Shown piece by piece: positions 24,810-26,348 of a stretch of 26,348 bases of DNA; position 1 is the stretch's first letter, and each line of letters starts with the position of its first letter. The translations under genes were made by a program, and so were the position numbers. The notes under the pieces are model-generated. The model saw only the letters and a program-made list of their open reading frames with translations. It ran no database searches and had not been told where the DNA came from. Source of the DNA: CAZPZZ01 sp964591245 (GTDB lineage: Bacteria; Acidobacteriota; Vicinamibacteria; Vicinamibacterales; UBA8438); NCBI GenBank assembly GCA_964591245.1, contig CAZPZZ010000047.1:1-26348 (forward strand), in the 5' to 3' direction.

Positions 24810-24815
24810 AGGAGG
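24810..24815 (+). promoter_or_regulatory. Ribosome binding site of the secreted methyltransferase
   Basis: AGGAGG, 6 nt before ATG 24822, fixes the start that includes the signal peptide. Confidence 0.75.
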
Positions 24816-24821
24816 GCCTGA

Positions 24822-25397
24822 ATGACAATGCGCGCGGCGACACTGACAGCGATCTTAACTCTGGCCGTGCTCCCTCCGGCTTTCGCACCAACCGTAGTCA
24901 ACGCCCAAGACGCGGCGAGCCTGGCGCCGTATGTGCCTACGCCATATGATGTTGTGAACCGCATGCTCGAACTTGCCGGGGTCACCGCGGACGATGTGAT
25001 CTACGACCTCGGTTGCGGTGACGGGCGGATAGTGATCACCGCCGCCGAGCGATTCGGAGCTCGCGGGGTCGGCATCGACTATGATCCGGAGCGGATCGCT
25101 GAAGCCAACGCAAACGCCGAGCGCCGCGGTGTTGCAGACCGCGTAACATTCATCAGGCAGGACGCCATGGAGGCAGATGTCTCCGACGCGACCGTCGTCA
25201 CGCTGTATCTGCTTTCCTCATCGAACCGGAAACTACGGCCGATCTTGACCAGACAGCTGAAGCCGGGAGCTCGCATTGTCTCGCACGCCTTCCGCATGGG
25301 TGATTGGGAACCAGACGAGACCCTCGAGTTTGACGATGAACGGGGCAACAGTCGAACGCTCTACCTCTGGCGTACCGATGGAACGGTACGGCGGTAG
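24822..25397 (+). CDS. Class I SAM methyltransferase with an N-terminal signal peptide
   Basis: This 191-residue protein begins with TLTAILTLAVLPPAFAPTVV and a likely signal-peptidase site after VNA (residue 28). Next comes APYVPTPYDVVNRMLELAGV, then SAM motif I VIYDLGCGDGRIV (59-71), motif post-I GVGIDYDPERIAEA, and VTFIRQDAMEADVSDATVV as motifs II/III. Related 'YVPTP...DLGCGDGR' proteins are common in soil and marine bacteria and many also carry signal-like N-termini. SAM is not normally available outside the cytoplasm, so either the N-terminus is a membrane anchor or the protein acts unusually. Substrate is unknown. AGGAGG supports the chosen start. It is a single gene with tRNA-Leu downstream. 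Confidence 0.85.
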   Translation: MTMRAATLTAILTLAVLPPAFAPTVVNAQDAASLAPYVPTPYDVVNRMLELAGVTADDVIYDLGCGDGRIVITAAERFGARGVGIDYDPERIAEANANAERRGVADRVTFIRQDAMEADVSDATVVTLYLLSSSNRKLRPILTRQLKPGARIVSHAFRMGDWEPDETLEFDDERGNSRTLYLWRTDGTVRR

Positions 25398-25478
25398 GAT
25401 TATGAATTAGCTGCCCCGCCCTCTTGCACCCCATCGGGGTCGGGAACGCGGGACACGGCATCACATATACCCCTCCAT

Positions 25479-25566
25479 GCCGGAGTGGTGAAACTGGCAG
25501 ACGCGCGGGACTCAAAATCCCGTGGAGCTTAGCTCCGTGTGGGTTCGACCCCCACCTCCGGCACCA
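25479..25566 (+). tRNA. tRNA-Leu, anticodon CAA
   Basis: Acceptor arms GCCGGAG and CTCCGGC pair perfectly. The anticodon stem CGGGA/TCCCG encloses loop CTCAAAA, giving anticodon CAA for UUG codons. A long variable arm GGAGC-TTA-GCTCC marks a class II tRNA. The T arm is GTGGG-TTCGACC-CCCAC. After discriminator A25563 the CCA end is encoded (25564-25566). Confidence 0.97.
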
Positions 25567-25780
25567 TTTATTTTCAAGTACTTAGCCGGACTTCCACAAC
25601 AAACTGTTTTCGACCGGCAGTGGTTCCGCTAGTGGTTGGCGCGCCACGCGCTCGAGCCGAGCGTCCTCAGCGCCACTCCGTCACCCGCACTCCAGTCATA
25701 GGCAGGCCGGCAGGTCCGTACTCCAGAGACCCGCCCCGCCGTTTTGCTTCGACAATCGCCTGCCGCCAAGGGGGCGTGCC

Positions 25781-26086
25781 TCACCCCTCGGGCTCACCTT
25801 CGCTCAGTGCTCGCTCAATGAATTGCAGCGCCGCCACTTCCTGCGTCATCAAGTCCGGATGCCACACGTCGATGGACAGCACCAGGCGCGCCCGTCCCTC
25901 TGGATTACGGTTCCAGGCGGCATGGACAAAGGGCGGCTCGAAGACCAGCACCTCGCCTTCAGCAAAGGCGCGGGCCTCCCCGTTGACCGACAACCCGCAC
26001 CCGTTCGGCACGAGCCCCCAAACATACGCCCGCACCAGCGTGTTGTCGGCCCCACGATGTGACGACATTTCCGCCCCAGCCTTCAT
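25781..26086 (-). CDS. Aspartyl/asparaginyl beta-hydroxylase-like protein, 5'-truncated
   Basis: From ATG 26086 only 101 residues remain, against a domain of about 150 or more in the family. What is present matches the catalytic half of the Asp/Asn beta-hydroxylase (AspH-like) Fe(II)/2-oxoglutarate fold: AEMSSHRGADNTLVRAYVWG with the first His, then VPNGCGLSVNGE, FAEGEVLVFEPPFVHAAWNR with the second His, and RARLVLSIDVWHPDL. The usual FDD before the second His reads FEP. The frame stays open upstream, but that part runs through a hairpin and over the 3' end of a neighbouring gene and has no family resemblance beyond about 'RFHTAGLWAAV'. I therefore read it as a remnant or a shortened gene. 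An alternative is an unusually short functional hydroxylase starting at 26086. Confidence 0.55.
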   Translation of the reverse strand: MKAGAEMSSHRGADNTLVRAYVWGLVPNGCGLSVNGEARAFAEGEVLVFEPPFVHAAWNRNPEGRARLVLSIDVWHPDLMTQEVAALQFIERALSEGEPEG

Positions 26087-26118
26087 GACGGCCGCCCATA
26101 GTCCGGCCGTATGGAAAC

Positions 26119-26146
26119 GGCCCCCCTGACCAAGATCAAGGGGGCC
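26119..26146 (-). terminator. Hairpin after the repeat-tail gene
   Basis: GGCCCCC (26119-26125) pairs with GGGGGCC (26140-26146), extended inside by TGA/TCA around a 6-nt loop. It lies 16 nt after the stop at 26163 on the minus strand. Only TTT follows, so it is a weak intrinsic terminator candidate. Confidence 0.5.
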
Positions 26147-26162
26147 GAAACACCAACTGTGT

Positions 26163-26348
26163 TTATCGCTGAGAAGGCAAGCTCCGAGTGTCAGCGAGGT
26201 CGTCGGAGCCGAGATTGCGCCCGGGATTCGGACCGGGGTCCTGGCCAGGGGTCGGACGGTGGTTCGGGTCGGGATGCACACCGGGGTCCTGACCGGGGTC
26301 CTGACCGAGGGTCGAACGGTGGTTCGGGTCGGGATGCACACCGGGGTC
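26163..26348 (-). CDS. C-terminal end of a Pro/Gly/Asp-repeat protein (5' part outside window)
   Basis: A minus-strand frame enters from the right edge and ends at TAA 26163-26165; 61 residues are visible. It reads as repeats GQDPGVHPDPNHRPTP and then GPNPGRNLGSDDLADTRSLP with a terminal SQR. The composition (Pro, Gly, Asp, Asn, His, no hydrophobic core) looks like a flexible secreted or surface tail. A hairpin follows the stop, which supports this frame and strand over the two others that are also open through the repeat. I do not recognise the protein. The nearby AspH-like remnant hydroxylates Asp/Asn in its family, and these repeats are rich in Asp and Asn, but a link is only speculation. 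Confidence 0.5.
   Translation of the reverse strand, partial: DPGVHPDPNHRSTLGQDPGQDPGVHPDPNHRPTPGQDPGPNPGRNLGSDDLADTRSLPSQR
26235..26348. repeat. 48-bp tandem repeat with an extra 12-bp sub-unit
   Basis: One full 48-bp copy (26235-26282) is followed by a second, 60 bp long because the 12-bp GQDP-coding piece is doubled, and by the start of a third at the window edge. All length changes are multiples of three, as expected for coding sequence. Confidence 0.85.

Noticed and set aside
26087..26341. Arg/Pro/Thr-rich N-terminus in frame with the AspH-like gene
   Set aside because: It is a frame-shifted reading of the neighbouring coding repeat and runs through a hairpin; no family match.

Overview
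The window is GC-rich, gene-dense bacterial chromosome with no plasmid, phage or insertion-sequence signatures. A run of 100 N at 23684-23783 marks a scaffold join, so this is probably a draft or metagenome-assembled genome. The combination of a MoxR/DUF58/BatA/DUF4175/VWA cluster, a TPR protein with a peptidase-MA-type HExxH site, rex, a CarD-family regulator and a secreted methyltransferase of the 'YVPTP...DLGCGDGR' type suggests Acidobacteriota (Vicinamibacteria-like) or a neighbouring phylum. That placement is inference from gene content; no rRNA or marker gene is present to fix it.

Region 1 (1-12373, minus strand) is one long transcription unit of seven genes. In transcription order it encodes a secreted TPR/zinc-peptidase-like protein, a DUF4159 protein, a MoxR AAA+ ATPase, a DUF58 protein, a BatA-type membrane VWA protein, a giant DUF4175 membrane/coiled-coil protein, and a second membrane VWA protein cut by the left edge. 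Several junctions overlap by 4 nt (GTGA or ATGA), and a TATAAT box lies just upstream of the first gene. MoxR ATPases with DUF58/VWA partners are known as chaperone-like envelope systems; this is an extended version with two VWA membrane proteins, DUF4175 and a peptidase-like protein.

Region 2 (12524-18091) holds a small zinc-ribbon protein, a MurG/arabinokinase-N-domain-like glycosyltransferase, and a PmtA-like methyltransferase with its own promoter. These are followed by a plus-strand set: LytS-like sensor kinase, LytTR response regulator and signal peptidase I. The signal peptidase start lies inside the regulator gene behind a strong Shine-Dalgarno sequence.

Region 3 (18157-21490) is a minus-strand operon rex - moaC - long-chain acyl-CoA synthetase, read divergently from a lipoprotein-like or secreted Ig-like-domain protein whose -10 box abuts its ATG.

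Region 4 (22720-24472) carries plsC and, upstream of it, carD with an excellent sigma-70-type promoter and an intrinsic terminator. The CarD protein ends in a histone-H1-like tail built from a 24-bp tandem repeat, and the assembly gap falls inside that repeat. Region 5 (24810-26348) has a signal-peptide-bearing SAM methyltransferase, tRNA-Leu(CAA), a 5'-truncated aspartyl/asparaginyl beta-hydroxylase-like gene, and the repeat-rich C-terminus of a protein entering from the right edge.
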